Notes: generated from the sequence alone by a model not told the origin. A stretch of 64,000 nt of DNA from Rhodococcus_G sp042754225 (GCF_042754225.1 NZ_JBHZAH010000009.1:1-64000); one strand, 5' to 3'. Positions 17,012-26,296 are shown, counted from the stretch's first letter. A program made the numbers and translations.

Positions 17012-18577
17012 TCACCTGCGGTTCGCCCGGGCGACACCCGGGCGAGCGCCGATGATCCGTTGTGCGGCCAGCTTGCCCGAGACGAGAACGGTCGGCACCC
17101 CGACTCCGGGCGTGGTGCCGCAGCCTGCCAGCACCACGTTCGAGGCTCCCGTATCGAGGTTGCCGCGCCGGAAAGGTCCGGTCTGCGCGAAGGTGTGCGC
17201 GGCCGCGAAGGGGGTGCCCGCGGACATGCCGAGGTCCGCCCACGTCTGCGGCGTGTCGACGAGATCGACCCGGAAGTGCTTCGCGATGCCGGTGTAGCCA
17301 CGGCCCTCGAGTTCGGCGAGCAGCTCGCGGACGTACGGTCCGCCGAGGGCCGGCCAGTCCAGCGGCGCGCTCTCGAGGTTGGGGCACGGCGCGAGTATCG
17401 ACAGCGGTTCGTGCGACTGCCCGTCGCGGGTCAGCAGCAGGCTCTCGTCGGTGCACGCCGGCCGGGTCAGCAGCAGCGACGGGTCGCTCATCAGCCGGCC
17501 GCGACCGCGCCGCGCGGTGATCTCGGTGAACGTGCGCTCCCACTCGGCACCGAAGTCGATGGTGTGGTGACCGCTTCCGGCCCACCGCCGCGTCACCTCG
17601 ACGGGGATCGTGCCGTGCGCGACCACCGCGGACGGGGAGTGCCGCACCGGCCTGCGGGGCCGAATGCGCGAGGGCAGCAGCGCCTGCGCGCCGCCGAGGT
17701 CGGCGGTGAGCACCACGGCGTCGCTCTCGACGCTCGACCCGTCGGCGGTGAGCACTCGCCGGGCGCGGTCGCCTTCGTACTCGATGCGGGTGACCTCGGT
17801 GCCCAGTTGGAGCACTCCGCCCGCGCCTGTGAACGCGTTCGCCATCGCCTGCGCGATGGTGCGCATCCCGCCGTCGGGGAAGTAGACGCCCATCGAGGTG
17901 TCCATGTGGGCGATCACGCCGTAGATGCCGAGCGCCTTCGCGGGACTGGTGCCGGCGTACAGCGACTGGAAGGTGAACACCCGCTGCAGCCGAGGGTCCC
18001 GGACGAGCCGCGCGACCTTCGGTCCCAGCCGGCCGAACCCGCCGATCCGGACCAGGGTGGTGACGTCGGCCCATGCGAGTCGAGAGTTGACCAGGTCCAG
18101 CGCGGAGTCGAAGTTCGCGTCGATGAAGCGGTCGAACTCGGCGGCGTACAGACGCGCGAGCCAGTCCCGCAGCCCGCGGTACCGCGTCGCCTCCGCGGGC
18201 CCGAACACCCGCGCGACCTCCGCCGCCATCGCGTCGGGGTCGGAGTGGACCTCGAGGGCGGTGCCGTCGGCGAACCGCGCGTGGTAGGCGGGGGTGAGGG
18301 GCCGCAGTCGCAGCGGTGGGTCGACGGTGCCGAAGTCTGCGCCGACCGCTGCCAGGGCCTCGGTTACCAGTTCGGGCATCGTCAGAACGGTTGCACCGCT
18401 GTCGATCTCGTATCCGGGTCCGGAGCGCATGCCGACCCGGCCGCCGACCGTGTCGTCGCGCTCGAGGAGGGTCACCTCCCGGCCGGAACCGCGCAGGTGC
18501 AGCGCCGCCGCGAGCCCGGACAGCCCGGCCCCGACGACCACCACCCGGTCGGTGCGGCCGGGAACGACCCGCGTCAT
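17012..18577 (-). CDS. crtI: Phytoene desaturase
   Basis: A 521-residue CrtI-type FAD enzyme that adds double bonds to phytoene to form lycopene. The dinucleotide motif V-V-V-V-G-A-G-L-S-G-L at 12-22 is followed by E-R-D-D-T-V-G-G-R (about 40-50). The C terminus holds N-V-V-L-A-G-C-G-T-T-P-G-V-G-V-P, the bacterial CrtI signature. ATG 18577 shares one base with the idsA2/crtE stop (TGATG), so translation is coupled and the GGPP supply and desaturase are co-expressed. The residue set fits lycopene-forming enzymes, but the number of desaturations cannot be read from sequence alone. Confidence 0.93.
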   Translation of the reverse strand: MTRVVPGRTDRVVVVGAGLSGLAAALHLRGSGREVTLLERDDTVGGRVGMRSGPGYEIDSGATVLTMPELVTEALAAVGADFGTVDPPLRLRPLTPAYHARFADGTALEVHSDPDAMAAEVARVFGPAEATRYRGLRDWLARLYAAEFDRFIDANFDSALDLVNSRLAWADVTTLVRIGGFGRLGPKVARLVRDPRLQRVFTFQSLYAGTSPAKALGIYGVIAHMDTSMGVYFPDGGMRTIAQAMANAFTGAGGVLQLGTEVTRIEYEGDRARRVLTADGSSVESDAVVLTADLGGAQALLPSRIRPRRPVRHSPSAVVAHGTIPVEVTRRWAGSGHHTIDFGAEWERTFTEITARRGRGRLMSDPSLLLTRPACTDESLLLTRDGQSHEPLSILAPCPNLESAPLDWPALGGPYVRELLAELEGRGYTGIAKHFRVDLVDTPQTWADLGMSAGTPFAAAHTFAQTGPFRRGNLDTGASNVVLAGCGTTPGVGVPTVLVSGKLAAQRIIGARPGVARANRR

Positions 18578-19665
18578 CAGGCGTCGCGTCGGGCGACGGC
18601 CATCGCCATCGACCGCAGACTGGACGTGGCCTCCGCGGTCGCGGACGAGGCCTCCAGTGCGCGCAGGCCCGTCGTGGTCAACTCGTCGATGCGACGCTCC
18701 ACCGCGTCGACGGCGCCCAGGTCGGTGATGACCTCGCGGAGCCGGTGCACCTGCTCGTCGGAGAGGTCGGTGCCGATGCTGCGGCGCAGCACGTCCGCGG
18801 TGCCGCGATCGCTCGCGTCGGCACGCAGCAGCGCCTCGGCGAACAGCACGGTCCGCTTGCCCTCGCGCAGGTCGTCGCCCGAAGGCTTGCCGGTGACCTC
18901 GGGATCGCCGAACACGCCGAGCAGGTCGTCGCGCAGCTGGAAGGCGATGCCGATGTCGGTGCCGAACTCGCGGTACGCGGCGATCAGGTCGTCGTCGGCG
19001 CCGGCCAGCGCCGCGCCCAGGTGCAGCGGCCGCTCGATGGTGTAGGCCGCCGTCTTGTACCGGTTGATGCGCAGGGCCGCCGCCACCGACTCGTCGGCGG
19101 TGACCTCGGTGCTCACGTCCAGGTACTGCCCGCCCAGGACCTCGGTCCGCATCGCCGACCACACCGGCCCGAGCCGTCGCTGCGCGGCCGCGTCAACCCC
19201 GGACTCGCGGATCATGTCGTCCGCCCAGGCCAGCGCCAGGTCGCCGAGCAGGATCGCGATCGACTCGCCGAACTTCGCCGGTTCGCCCGACCACAGGCCG
19301 GTGCGATGCCGATCCGCGAACTCGACGTGCAATGTCGGGAACCCGCGCCGGGTGCCGGAGGAGTCGATGATGTCGTCGTGCACCAGGGCGCAGGCCTGCA
19401 CCAGTTCCAGAGCCGAGCAGGCCCGCAGCACCGCGTCGGCGTCCGGGCCGGCGGCGTCGCCGCCCGCACCGAGCCAGCCGGTCCAGGCGAACGCCGGCCG
19501 CACCCGCTTGCCGCCGCGCAGGACGAAGGACTCGAGCGCGGCGACCGCGTCGGTGAACGTCCCGCCGACGGCGTCGGTGAGGCCGCGGCGACTGGCGAAG
19601 AACTCACGCAGAGCCGACTCGACGGCCGGGGGTACCGAGGTCATCGGGTCGGGAGGGGTACTCAT
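18577..19665 (-). CDS. idsA2: Polyprenyl (geranylgeranyl) diphosphate synthase
   Basis: A 362-residue trans-isoprenyl diphosphate synthase. The first Asp-rich motif DDIID is at 97-101, the second is D-D-L-L-G-V-F-G-D at 246-254, and G-G-K-R-x-R is at 51-56. It condenses isopentenyl diphosphate with allylic diphosphates in the cytosol, most likely to C20 for CrtB. Synteny is Rv2173 (idsA2); in carotenoid terms it serves as crtE. I chose ATG 19665 because TAGGGT lies 7 nt upstream, the leaderless arrangement; an upstream frame to 19731 would run into the metF promoter. Divergent from metF over 59 bp. The product length is inferred from context. Confidence 0.92.
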   Translation of the reverse strand: MSTPPDPMTSVPPAVESALREFFASRRGLTDAVGGTFTDAVAALESFVLRGGKRVRPAFAWTGWLGAGGDAAGPDADAVLRACSALELVQACALVHDDIIDSSGTRRGFPTLHVEFADRHRTGLWSGEPAKFGESIAILLGDLALAWADDMIRESGVDAAAQRRLGPVWSAMRTEVLGGQYLDVSTEVTADESVAAALRINRYKTAAYTIERPLHLGAALAGADDDLIAAYREFGTDIGIAFQLRDDLLGVFGDPEVTGKPSGDDLREGKRTVLFAEALLRADASDRGTADVLRRSIGTDLSDEQVHRLREVITDLGAVDAVERRIDELTTTGLRALEASSATAEATSSLRSMAMAVARRDA

Positions 19666-19672
19666 GACCGAC

Positions 19673-19678
19673 ACCCTA
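19673..19678 (-). promoter_or_regulatory. Leaderless promoter (-10) of the idsA2-crtI unit
   Basis: On the minus strand TAGGGT is followed by 7 nt and ATG 19665. Confidence 0.5.
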
Positions 19679-19712
19679 GTGGTCGCCGGGGAAGGGTCCG
19701 GACGGCCGCCAC

Positions 19713-19718
19713 TATGAT
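19713..19718 (+). promoter_or_regulatory. Leaderless promoter (-10) of metF
   Basis: TATGAT is followed by 6 nt and GTG 19725. It is back to back with the idsA2 promoter within 60 bp. Confidence 0.6.
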
Positions 19719-19724
19719 TGACCG

Positions 19725-20693
19725 GTGACATTTGATGCCGTCAGGGGGCGGTCCAGCGACGGCTGGGTGACCAGTACCCCCTCGATCGTGGACCGGATCC
19801 GCTCGTCGTCGGGCAGCCGGATCCCCTTCTCCGTGGAGTTCTCGCCGCCGCGCGACGCGGACGCCGAGGCGCGTTTGTGGCGCGCGGTCCGAGAGTTCGA
19901 GCGGCTCGGTCCCGCTTTCGTCTCCATGACGTACGGGGCGGGCGGCTCGACCCGCGACCGCACCGTCCGGGTGACCGGACAGCTCGCCGAGGACACCACG
20001 CTGCTGCCGGTCGCGCACCTGACCGCGGTCGGCCACAGCCTCGACGAGCTGCGCTCGATGTGCGGTGCCTACGCGGACCGCGGCATCAGCAACATCTTGG
20101 TGCTGCGCGGCGACCCGCCCGGCGACCCGCTCGGCGAGTGGGTCAAGCATCCCGACGGCGTCGAGTACGCCGAGGAGCTCGTCCGGCTCGTTCGTGACAT
20201 GGGCGACTTCCACGTCGGGGTCGCGTCGTTCCCCGAGGGGCACTACCGCGCCCCCGACCTCGACCACGACACGAAGTATCTGGTGTCGAAGCTGCGCGCC
20301 GGGGCGGAATACTCGATCACCCAGATGTTCTTCGACGTGGACGACTATCTGCGGCTTCGCGACCGGGTGTCCGCCTGCGACCGCGAGCAGGGCGAGAAAC
20401 CGATCATTCCGGAGATCATGCCCATCACCTCGCTGCGCTCGGCGCGCCGCAGCCTCGAGCTGTCGGGCTCGAAGCTGCCGCCGGTCCTGGAGGAGCGGCT
20501 CACCCGGGCCGCAGGCACGGGACCGGAGGAGAACCGCGCCGCGGTCCGTGAGATCGGCATCGAGGTGGCCACCGAGATGAGCGAGCGGCTGATCGCGGAG
20601 GGTGCCCCCTGCCTGCACTTCATCACGCTCAACTTCGCCCGCGCGACCAGCGAGGTGCTCACGAACCTCGGCATGGCCGCGACGGTGACCTAG
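19725..20693 (+). CDS. metF: Methylenetetrahydrofolate reductase
   Basis: A 322-residue MetF-family TIM barrel that reduces 5,10-methylene-THF to 5-methyl-THF for methionine synthesis. Landmarks are S-V-E-F-S-P-P-R near residue 36 with the catalytic Glu, M-T-Y-G-A-G-G-S-T-R-D-R-T, H-L-T-A-V-G-H, L-V-L-R-G-D-P-P-G-D and Q-M-F-F-D. Length and position match Rv2172c. GTG 19725 agrees with the leaderless -10, which makes the N-terminal 30 residues before the barrel part of the protein. Its stop overlaps the convergent glycosyltransferase stop (CTAG). The cofactor type (flavin or not) cannot be decided here. Confidence 0.93.
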   Translation: MTFDAVRGRSSDGWVTSTPSIVDRIRSSSGSRIPFSVEFSPPRDADAEARLWRAVREFERLGPAFVSMTYGAGGSTRDRTVRVTGQLAEDTTLLPVAHLTAVGHSLDELRSMCGAYADRGISNILVLRGDPPGDPLGEWVKHPDGVEYAEELVRLVRDMGDFHVGVASFPEGHYRAPDLDHDTKYLVSKLRAGAEYSITQMFFDVDDYLRLRDRVSACDREQGEKPIIPEIMPITSLRSARRSLELSGSKLPPVLEERLTRAAGTGPEENRAAVREIGIEVATEMSERLIAEGAPCLHFITLNFARATSEVLTNLGMAATVT

Positions 20694-21844
20694 GCGTCCG
20701 AACCGGCCAGGCGCCGGTCCTTCCAGCTGTGCCCGCCCCGGCGGTGTCGCAGGTGCGAGTCGACGGTCAGCGCGACCAGTCCGATCACCGACAGCGGGTG
20801 CGCGAGGGCGTCCACGCCGTCGCGGGCGGTCAACGTGCCGCCGGACTCCGTGCGCCGCGCGAGCAGCCGGGAGGCCACCGCGCACCCGTACCCTGCCAGC
20901 CCCCAGCGGCGGACGCTGCCGCGACCGAACGCCGCCGCCAGGGGAGGGACGAGGTACGCGGTCAGTGCCGCGGCGAGCACCGCGCTCGCGCCGGCGGGTG
21001 ATCCGAACGCGGTCCACAGCCACCGGCCGTGGCCGGCCCGTGCCTGCGCCGGCCCGTCGTACATCCGGCAGCGCGCCAGACCGCCCGCCGCGGCGACCAC
21101 TGTCCGCCGGCCCGACCGCCGCAGGACCCGGGCCAGCTCGAGGTCTTCGACCACGCTGTCCGCCACCGCGTGGTGGCCGCCGACGGCTCGGTACGCGCGC
21201 GCGTCGAACACCAGGAACTGCCCGCAGGCGACGGCCATCGACGGTCGGGTGCTGCGATTGGCGACGGGCACCGGCGCGGTCGCGAACCACGACCAGCACA
21301 GCAGTGGTTGCAGCGCCCGCTCGGCCGCGGTGACGGCCGTCTGGAAGGGCCAGGGGCACAACAGGTCCGCCCCCGAGGTTCGCAACTCGTCGACGGACGC
21401 GGCGAGCGCGTCCGGGGCCAGTCGCACGTCGGCGTCGAGGAACACCAGCACACCGGAACGGTCCGCGGACAGCTCGGCGAGCCGGGCGCAGGCGGCGGGT
21501 TTGCCGACCCATCCGGGCGGCGGATCCCCGTCGCGGCGGTGCAGCACGAAGCGGGGGTCGCCGTCGATCGCGTCCCGCACGGCTGCGCCGGTGCCGTCGG
21601 TGGAGTCGTCGTCGAGGACCAGCACGCGGAGGTCGGCGACGCCGCGTTGGGCGCGCAGATCGGCGATCAGCCGGGGTGCGGTGTCGGCCTCGTCACGGGC
21701 GGGGATGCAGACCGTGACCGGTTCGGTCGTTGCGGCCCGGCCGCCCAGCCGCGGCACGGTACTGGCGTTGACCGTCGCGACGACCGCACCGGCCGCGGAC
21801 AACGCGGTTCCGGCGCGAACCAGGACCCGCAGCGGCCGGCTCAC
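20690..21844 (-). CDS. Family 2 glycosyltransferase, probably carotenoid glycosyltransferase (CruG/CrtQ-like)
   Basis: A 384-residue membrane-associated GT2. After an N-terminal hydrophobic stretch comes T-V-C-I-P-A-R-D-E-A-D, then L-V-L-D-D-D-S-T-D-G, a DxD-like F-L-D-A-D-V-R, V-E-D-L-E-L-A as the catalytic region, and two or three C-terminal spans. This layout resembles CruG and hopanoid-associated GT2 enzymes. GTG 21844 overlaps the lppM stop (GTGA), and it is last in the crtO-cruF-lppM unit. After CruF-type hydration, the expected job is sugar transfer to the new carotenoid hydroxyl; this is inferred from neighbours. A lipid mannosyltransferase is the main alternative. Confidence 0.75.
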   Translation of the reverse strand: MSRPLRVLVRAGTALSAAGAVVATVNASTVPRLGGRAATTEPVTVCIPARDEADTAPRLIADLRAQRGVADLRVLVLDDDSTDGTGAAVRDAIDGDPRFVLHRRDGDPPPGWVGKPAACARLAELSADRSGVLVFLDADVRLAPDALAASVDELRTSGADLLCPWPFQTAVTAAERALQPLLCWSWFATAPVPVANRSTRPSMAVACGQFLVFDARAYRAVGGHHAVADSVVEDLELARVLRRSGRRTVVAAAGGLARCRMYDGPAQARAGHGRWLWTAFGSPAGASAVLAAALTAYLVPPLAAAFGRGSVRRWGLAGYGCAVASRLLARRTESGGTLTARDGVDALAHPLSVIGLVALTVDSHLRHRRGGHSWKDRRLAGSDA

Positions 21845-22565
21845 ACGTGCTGCTTGTCCTTGCCCGCGCCGCCGGTGCGCACGAATCGCGGCGAGCGATC
21901 GCGGGCGAGGTAGGCCATGGCGCCGACGATCACCGCGACGCCGAGCCCCACGCCGGTGACGATGCCCGCCCAGCCGGCGAAACCGCGGGTGTTCGGGTCG
22001 GCGTAGCGCACCTCCGCGCGCATGGTGTTGGTCTCGCCCGGCGTCAGCTTCCAGGTCACGATCGAATCGCCGTCGCGGGTGCCGTTGGTGGTCGCCACCC
22101 GGGCCGGGAACGCGACGCTGAACTGCACGTCGCTGCCGTCGGGCACGGCCTTGAGATCAGCCTTGCCGTCGAGCACCACCACGTCGCCCGCGCGCTGGAA
22201 GTTCAGCTGCAGGGCGCTGCCCACCTGTCCGGACATCGACCCGAGCTGCTGAACCTCACCGAAGGTCAGGTCGCTGAAGAACGCCTGACTGCCCACGTAG
22301 CCGTCCTGCTTGTAGTCCTGCACCCGGATCTTGTTGGCCAGGGAGTTCGGCGCGGTCAGCTGCGGACCCTTGTCCTTGTCGTTGGCCGGCACCGCGGCGG
22401 CGACGATCTGGCCGGACACCCGGTCGTTGGGGGACACCCCCATCGAGACCTGGACGCGCAGGCAGCCGCTGAGCAGCGGGACGGCCAGCAGCAGCAGAGC
22501 GGTCAGCGCGGCCAGCCGGGCGCGGGGGCGTCGGGCACGGGACCGTTCTTCACTGGTTCGGGGCG

Positions 22566-22572
<7 letters not shown>
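21841..22572 (-). CDS. lppM: Lipoprotein LppM
   Basis: A 243-residue lipoprotein. A basic N terminus and hydrophobic core end in the lipobox L-L-S-G-C near residue 33-37. A beta-rich external domain follows, then a single C-terminal membrane span (about 205-225) and a short basic tail, as in M. tuberculosis LppM (Rv2171). That protein, also beside metF, has been linked to phagosome behaviour and lipoglycan. GTG 22572 is the first start that gives a full signal peptide and overlaps the cruF stop by 7 bp. It lies between two carotenoid genes with overlaps on both sides, which suggests a shared membrane role. Confidence 0.88.
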
Positions 22573-23350
<778 letters not shown>

Positions 23351-23354
<4 letters not shown>

Positions 23355-24928
23355 CGGCGCAGGGCGCGCCGCAGTCGTCCGAACTTGGCGTCGGACAGTG
23401 CCACCGAGGCCGCGCTCCGCCCGCTCGCCCCGGACACCCCGCCGCCGGGGTGGGTGGATGCGCCGGTCAGGTACAGCCCCGCCGCGTCGGGCACCCGGTG
23501 TCCCGACAGCTCGGGCAGCGGGCGCCACATGAACATCTGGTCCAGCGACATCTCCACGTGCATGACGTTGCCGCCGATCAGGCCCATCTCCGACTCGATG
23601 TCGACGGGGGACTGGACCAGGCGGTGGCGCACCGAACCGGCGAAACCCGGTGCCAGTCGTTCGATCTCGGCGACCACCCGATCGCCCTCGGTCTCGGCGA
23701 GGTCGGCCCATCGCCTGTCGCCGCTGAGCTGGTACGGGTGCCACTGCGACCACAGCGTCACCTGGTGTTCGCCGGGCGGGCTCAGGCTGGGGTCGATTCC
23801 GCTGAAGCTCATCGCGAGCACGGCGGGGGTCGGCGGCAGCTCGCCGGCGAGCGCGGACCCGTGCGCGAGCCGCAGCTGGGCGCGGTCGGACACCAGTAGC
23901 TGCAGGCCGGAGGTGACGGTCTCGTCGTCGGGGGCGCTCGGATAGGCGGGCAGCGCATCGGTGGCCAGCCGCACGACCATCCCGATCCCGGGTCCGACCC
24001 GGATCCGTCGCCGCCAGTCGTCGAGCTGGGCGCGGTCGTGACCGCCCCGGTCGAGCAGGTCCAGGGTGGTCAGGATGTGGCAGCCCGCGACGACCACCCG
24101 GGACCGCACCTCGCGGCCGGACTCGGTGCGGCTCAGCCAGCCGTTGCCGCTGCGTCGTAGCTCGACGACGGCGTCCCCGAGCGCGACGGTCCCGCCGTCG
24201 GCGGTCAGCCGCGACGCCAGCGCCGCGGTCAGGGCGCCGCTGCCGCCGACCGCTCGGCCCGGCGGCAGCGTGTGCATCAGCGCGGCGAACCCGACCATCG
24301 GTGCGGTGCCCGGCTCGGACATCGGGGGCCCGGACTGGGCGCCGAACCAGGCCAGGGCCGCCTTGAGTCGTTCGTCGTCGAAGTAGTTGTCCAGCAAGGC
24401 ATCCCCGGAGGACAGGAACTCGCGCGAGAGCGCAGCCGCGCCGGCGCCGGTGTCCAGGCCCCAGAACGAGCGAACCAGTCGGCCGCCGGTCGGCGGCCCG
24501 CCGAACGACCGCATCACCGATGCGGTCCGAGGTCCCCAGTCCGCCACGAAGCGGCGGTAGGCGTGCGCGTCGGCCGTGCCGCAGGACTCCGCGACGGACC
24601 GGCACGTCCGGTCCAGGTCGCGGTGGAAGACGATGCCCGGACGTCCGGACCCGGCCGGGGTGGGCGCGAACGCCCACGGGTCGCAGTCCAGGTAGCGCAG
24701 TCCGTGGTCGGCGAGCTCGAGATCCTCGACGATCCCGGTGTGCCGGATCATGATGTGCGCCGAGGATCCGCGGTCCACCCGGTGCCCGGGGAAGCGTTCG
24801 ACGGTGGAGACCGCGCCGCCGATCACGGTGTCGCGCTCGAGCACCTCCACCGACCAGCCGGCCCGGGCCAGATAGCACGCCGAGACCAGCGCATTGTGCC
24901 CGGAACCCACCACCACCGCGTCGATCAT
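23351..24928 (-). CDS. crtO: CrtO-type carotene ketolase (CrtI-like FAD oxidoreductase)
   Basis: A 525-residue flavoprotein of the phytoene-desaturase superfamily. The dinucleotide fold V-V-V-G-S-G-H-N-A-L is at 5-14 and E-R-D-T-V-I-G-G-A near 32-40. The C terminus holds L-Y-L-T-G-A-S-T-H-P-G-G-G-V-S-G, which separates CrtO/CrtN-like enzymes from CrtI. Rhodococcus CrtO is about this length and adds 4-keto groups to beta-ionone rings. ATG 24928 is preceded by TAGCCT with a 6-nt gap, so the operon should be leaderless. No lycopene cyclase gene is in the window, so ring formation must be encoded elsewhere. Isomerase or other oxidase roles remain possible. Confidence 0.8.
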
Positions 24929-24934
24929 CAGGCC

Positions 24935-24940
24935 AGGCTA
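24935..24940 (-). promoter_or_regulatory. Leaderless promoter (-10) of the crtO operon
   Basis: On the minus strand TAGCCT lies 6 nt before ATG 24928. The same hexamer and spacing precede the small membrane gene at 63576. Confidence 0.5.
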
Positions 24941-24981
24941 GCGGGGTGCTCCGACGGGTCTGCATCGGCAGCCCGCGGCGC

Positions 24982-25575
24982 TCAGAGGGGCAGGCTGCGG
25001 CCGAGCACGGCGAACGCCCGGCTGTCGCCGGTGAAGGTGAAATGGCGCACCACGTCGGTGAATCCGAGTCGGCGGTAGAGCCGCCAGGCGCGGTTGTCCT
25101 CGTCGGGTACCTCCGGGGTGGACAGGAGTACGCCGCGCTCGGGCCTGTCGGCGAGCAGGGCGAGCAGCATCGCCTCGCCGGTGCCGTGACCCTGGGCGCG
25201 GGGGGAGACGTGCAGTTCGGTCAGCTCGAAGTAGTCGCCGAGTACGTCGTGGATTCGTCGGTCGTCGGCGCCGGACCGACTCATGCCGTCCCGGACCTGC
25301 TGATGCCACCACTGGTGCGCGGCGCCGCGGTAGCCGTAGGCGATGCCGACCATCCGTTCGCGCTGACCGGGTGCGGCGGGGGCGAGGGCGGCCACGGCGC
25401 GCCAGCCGGGCCGAGAGGTGTGTTCGGTCCACATCGGCGCGCGGTGGAACTCGGTGCCCCTGGGATATCCCATTGCCTCGACATAGATGGCGAGGGCCTC
25501 GTCGAGGCGGCGGCGGAGGTCGTGTGCCGACAGTTCGACCAGTCGTGGGGCGGCATTGGTGTCGACCGGACTCAC
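24982..25575 (-). CDS. GNAT family N-acetyltransferase, Rv2170-like
   Basis: A 197-residue GCN5-type acyltransferase. The acetyl-CoA loop is in S-P-R-A-Q-G-H-G-T-G-E-A-M-L (about 130-143), preceded by strand 4 E-L-T-E-L-H-V. The final Y-R-R-L-G-F motif is near 170. It would move an acetyl group to an unknown amine in the cytosol. GTG 25575 has an AAGAGAGAGG ribosome site directly upstream. Position beside lppM and the DUF3040 gene matches Rv2170. It diverges from the SOS-box promoter of the HEPN gene over 154 bp. Confidence 0.88.
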   Translation of the reverse strand: MSPVDTNAAPRLVELSAHDLRRRLDEALAIYVEAMGYPRGTEFHRAPMWTEHTSRPGWRAVAALAPAAPGQRERMVGIAYGYRGAAHQWWHQQVRDGMSRSGADDRRIHDVLGDYFELTELHVSPRAQGHGTGEAMLLALLADRPERGVLLSTPEVPDEDNRAWRLYRRLGFTDVVRHFTFTGDSRAFAVLGRSLPL

Positions 25576-25583
25576 CCTCTCTC

Positions 25584-25614
25584 TTGACGACGTGTCGGTG
25601 GGTGCAGCTATATT
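25584..25614 (+). promoter_or_regulatory. Promoter of the HEPN gene
   Basis: TTGACG and TATATT are 19 bp apart, one of the best sigma-70-like promoters in the window. RNA would start near 25621, just at the LexA box, leaving a leader of about 110 nt. Confidence 0.6.
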
Positions 25615-25621
25615 GAATACA

Positions 25622-25637
25622 TCGAACGGATGTTCGA
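25622..25637. promoter_or_regulatory. LexA-binding SOS box
   Basis: TCGAAC-GGAT-GTTCGA is a perfect match to the actinobacterial SOS box (TCGAAC, 4 nt, GTTCGA). It starts 8 bp after the -10 TATATT, where bound LexA would block transcription of the HEPN gene. The next nearest start on the other strand (GNAT, 25575) has no matching promoter geometry. Confidence 0.85.
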
Positions 25638-25639
25638 TG

Positions 25640-25688
25640 TCGGCAATCCGGCGAAGCGCGAGGGAAGCGGGCTTCTCCGGATTGCCGA
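25640..25688 (+). promoter_or_regulatory. Long stem-loop in the HEPN mRNA leader
   Basis: A perfect 12-bp inverted repeat (25640-25651 with 25677-25688; TCGGCAATCCGG and its complement) extends inward by GAAGC (25653-25657) and GCTTC (25671-25675), with one mismatch and a 13-nt loop. It sits 41 nt before the start codon. It may be an attenuator, an RNA-stability element or a protein site. Confidence 0.65.
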
Positions 25689-25729
25689 GCCTAAGGCCAA
25701 CCCCTGTGCATGCGGGAGGTGTGCGGAAG

Positions 25730-26128
25730 ATGGCACTACGAGTAAACCTGCTCGATCGGGCGGACTCGCTGCTCGCCGAGGCGGCCGGTGCGCGTGACCC
25801 CTCCGACCGGTTCCGGGCCGCCTATCTGGCGGCGTTGCGAGGGGCGGGCGCGGCGCTCGCCGGTCGTCGGTCGCGATCGGGCTCGCGCAGCGCCTGGGTT
25901 CAGTTGACGAAGGTGGAACCGGCGCTCGCGTCCTGGGCCGAGTTCTTCGCCGGTCACTCCGCCACGAGAGCGGCGATCGAGGCCGGAATATCCCGAACTG
26001 TCACCGCGGAAGAGGCGGATCGATTCTTTCGCGAGGTGTCTCGATTCCTCACCGCCGTCGAGGACCATCTCGGCGGTGAGAATCGTCTCGATCGGGCTCC
26101 CGGATCGGTGACGGGGAGGTCTGCCTAG
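25730..26128 (+). CDS. HEPN-domain protein, SAV_6107 family, with SOS-box promoter
   Basis: A 132-residue, mostly helical protein. The N-terminal half L-L-D-R-A-D-S-L-L-A-E-A with D-R-F-R-A-A-Y-L-A-A-L-R-G-A-G is the typical SAV_6107 HEPN pattern; W-V-Q-L and W-A-E-F-F follow. HEPN proteins often cleave or bind RNA, or pair with nucleotidyltransferases. The usual catalytic R-x4-6-H is not clear here (the nearest is R-x7-H), so RNase activity is doubtful. ATG 25730 has GGGAGG about 12 nt upstream. The promoter carries a perfect LexA box and the leader a long hairpin. It lies just upstream of the DUF3040 gene and the dcw cluster. Function unknown; a damage-response link to division or wall synthesis is inference. 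Confidence 0.75.
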   Translation: MALRVNLLDRADSLLAEAAGARDPSDRFRAAYLAALRGAGAALAGRRSRSGSRSAWVQLTKVEPALASWAEFFAGHSATRAAIEAGISRTVTAEEADRFFREVSRFLTAVEDHLGGENRLDRAPGSVTGRSA

Positions 26129-26204
26129 CAGCGCGATTGCGGCGTTCGGGAAATTGGTACTCAACTCGTTGTTGGACTAGGTGGTACGCCGTCGCGCCTA
26201 CTCG

Positions 26205-26210
26205 TATCAT
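26205..26210 (+). promoter_or_regulatory. Candidate -10 of the DUF3040 gene
   Basis: TATCAT sits 86 bp before GTG 26297, so a leader of about 80 nt with a GGGGGAGGT ribosome site is expected. No clear -35 is visible. Confidence 0.4.
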
Positions 26211-26296
26211 TGACGGCAGGTAGTCGCGATCGGCGGCAACCGGTCGTTTCGACCCAACGAAGCGGCCGCCACCATTTCAGTGCCGGGGGAGGTACC

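Noticed and set aside
15203..19045. A 1280-codon open frame on the plus strand opposite mptA, crtI and idsA2.
   Set aside because: Its composition is Arg/Gly/His/Gln-rich shadow coding, typical of high-GC antisense frames. The minus strand encodes clear enzymes.
25730..26128. A HEPN toxin of a toxin-antitoxin pair.
   Set aside because: No clear R-x4-6-H motif and no adjacent antitoxin or nucleotidyltransferase gene.
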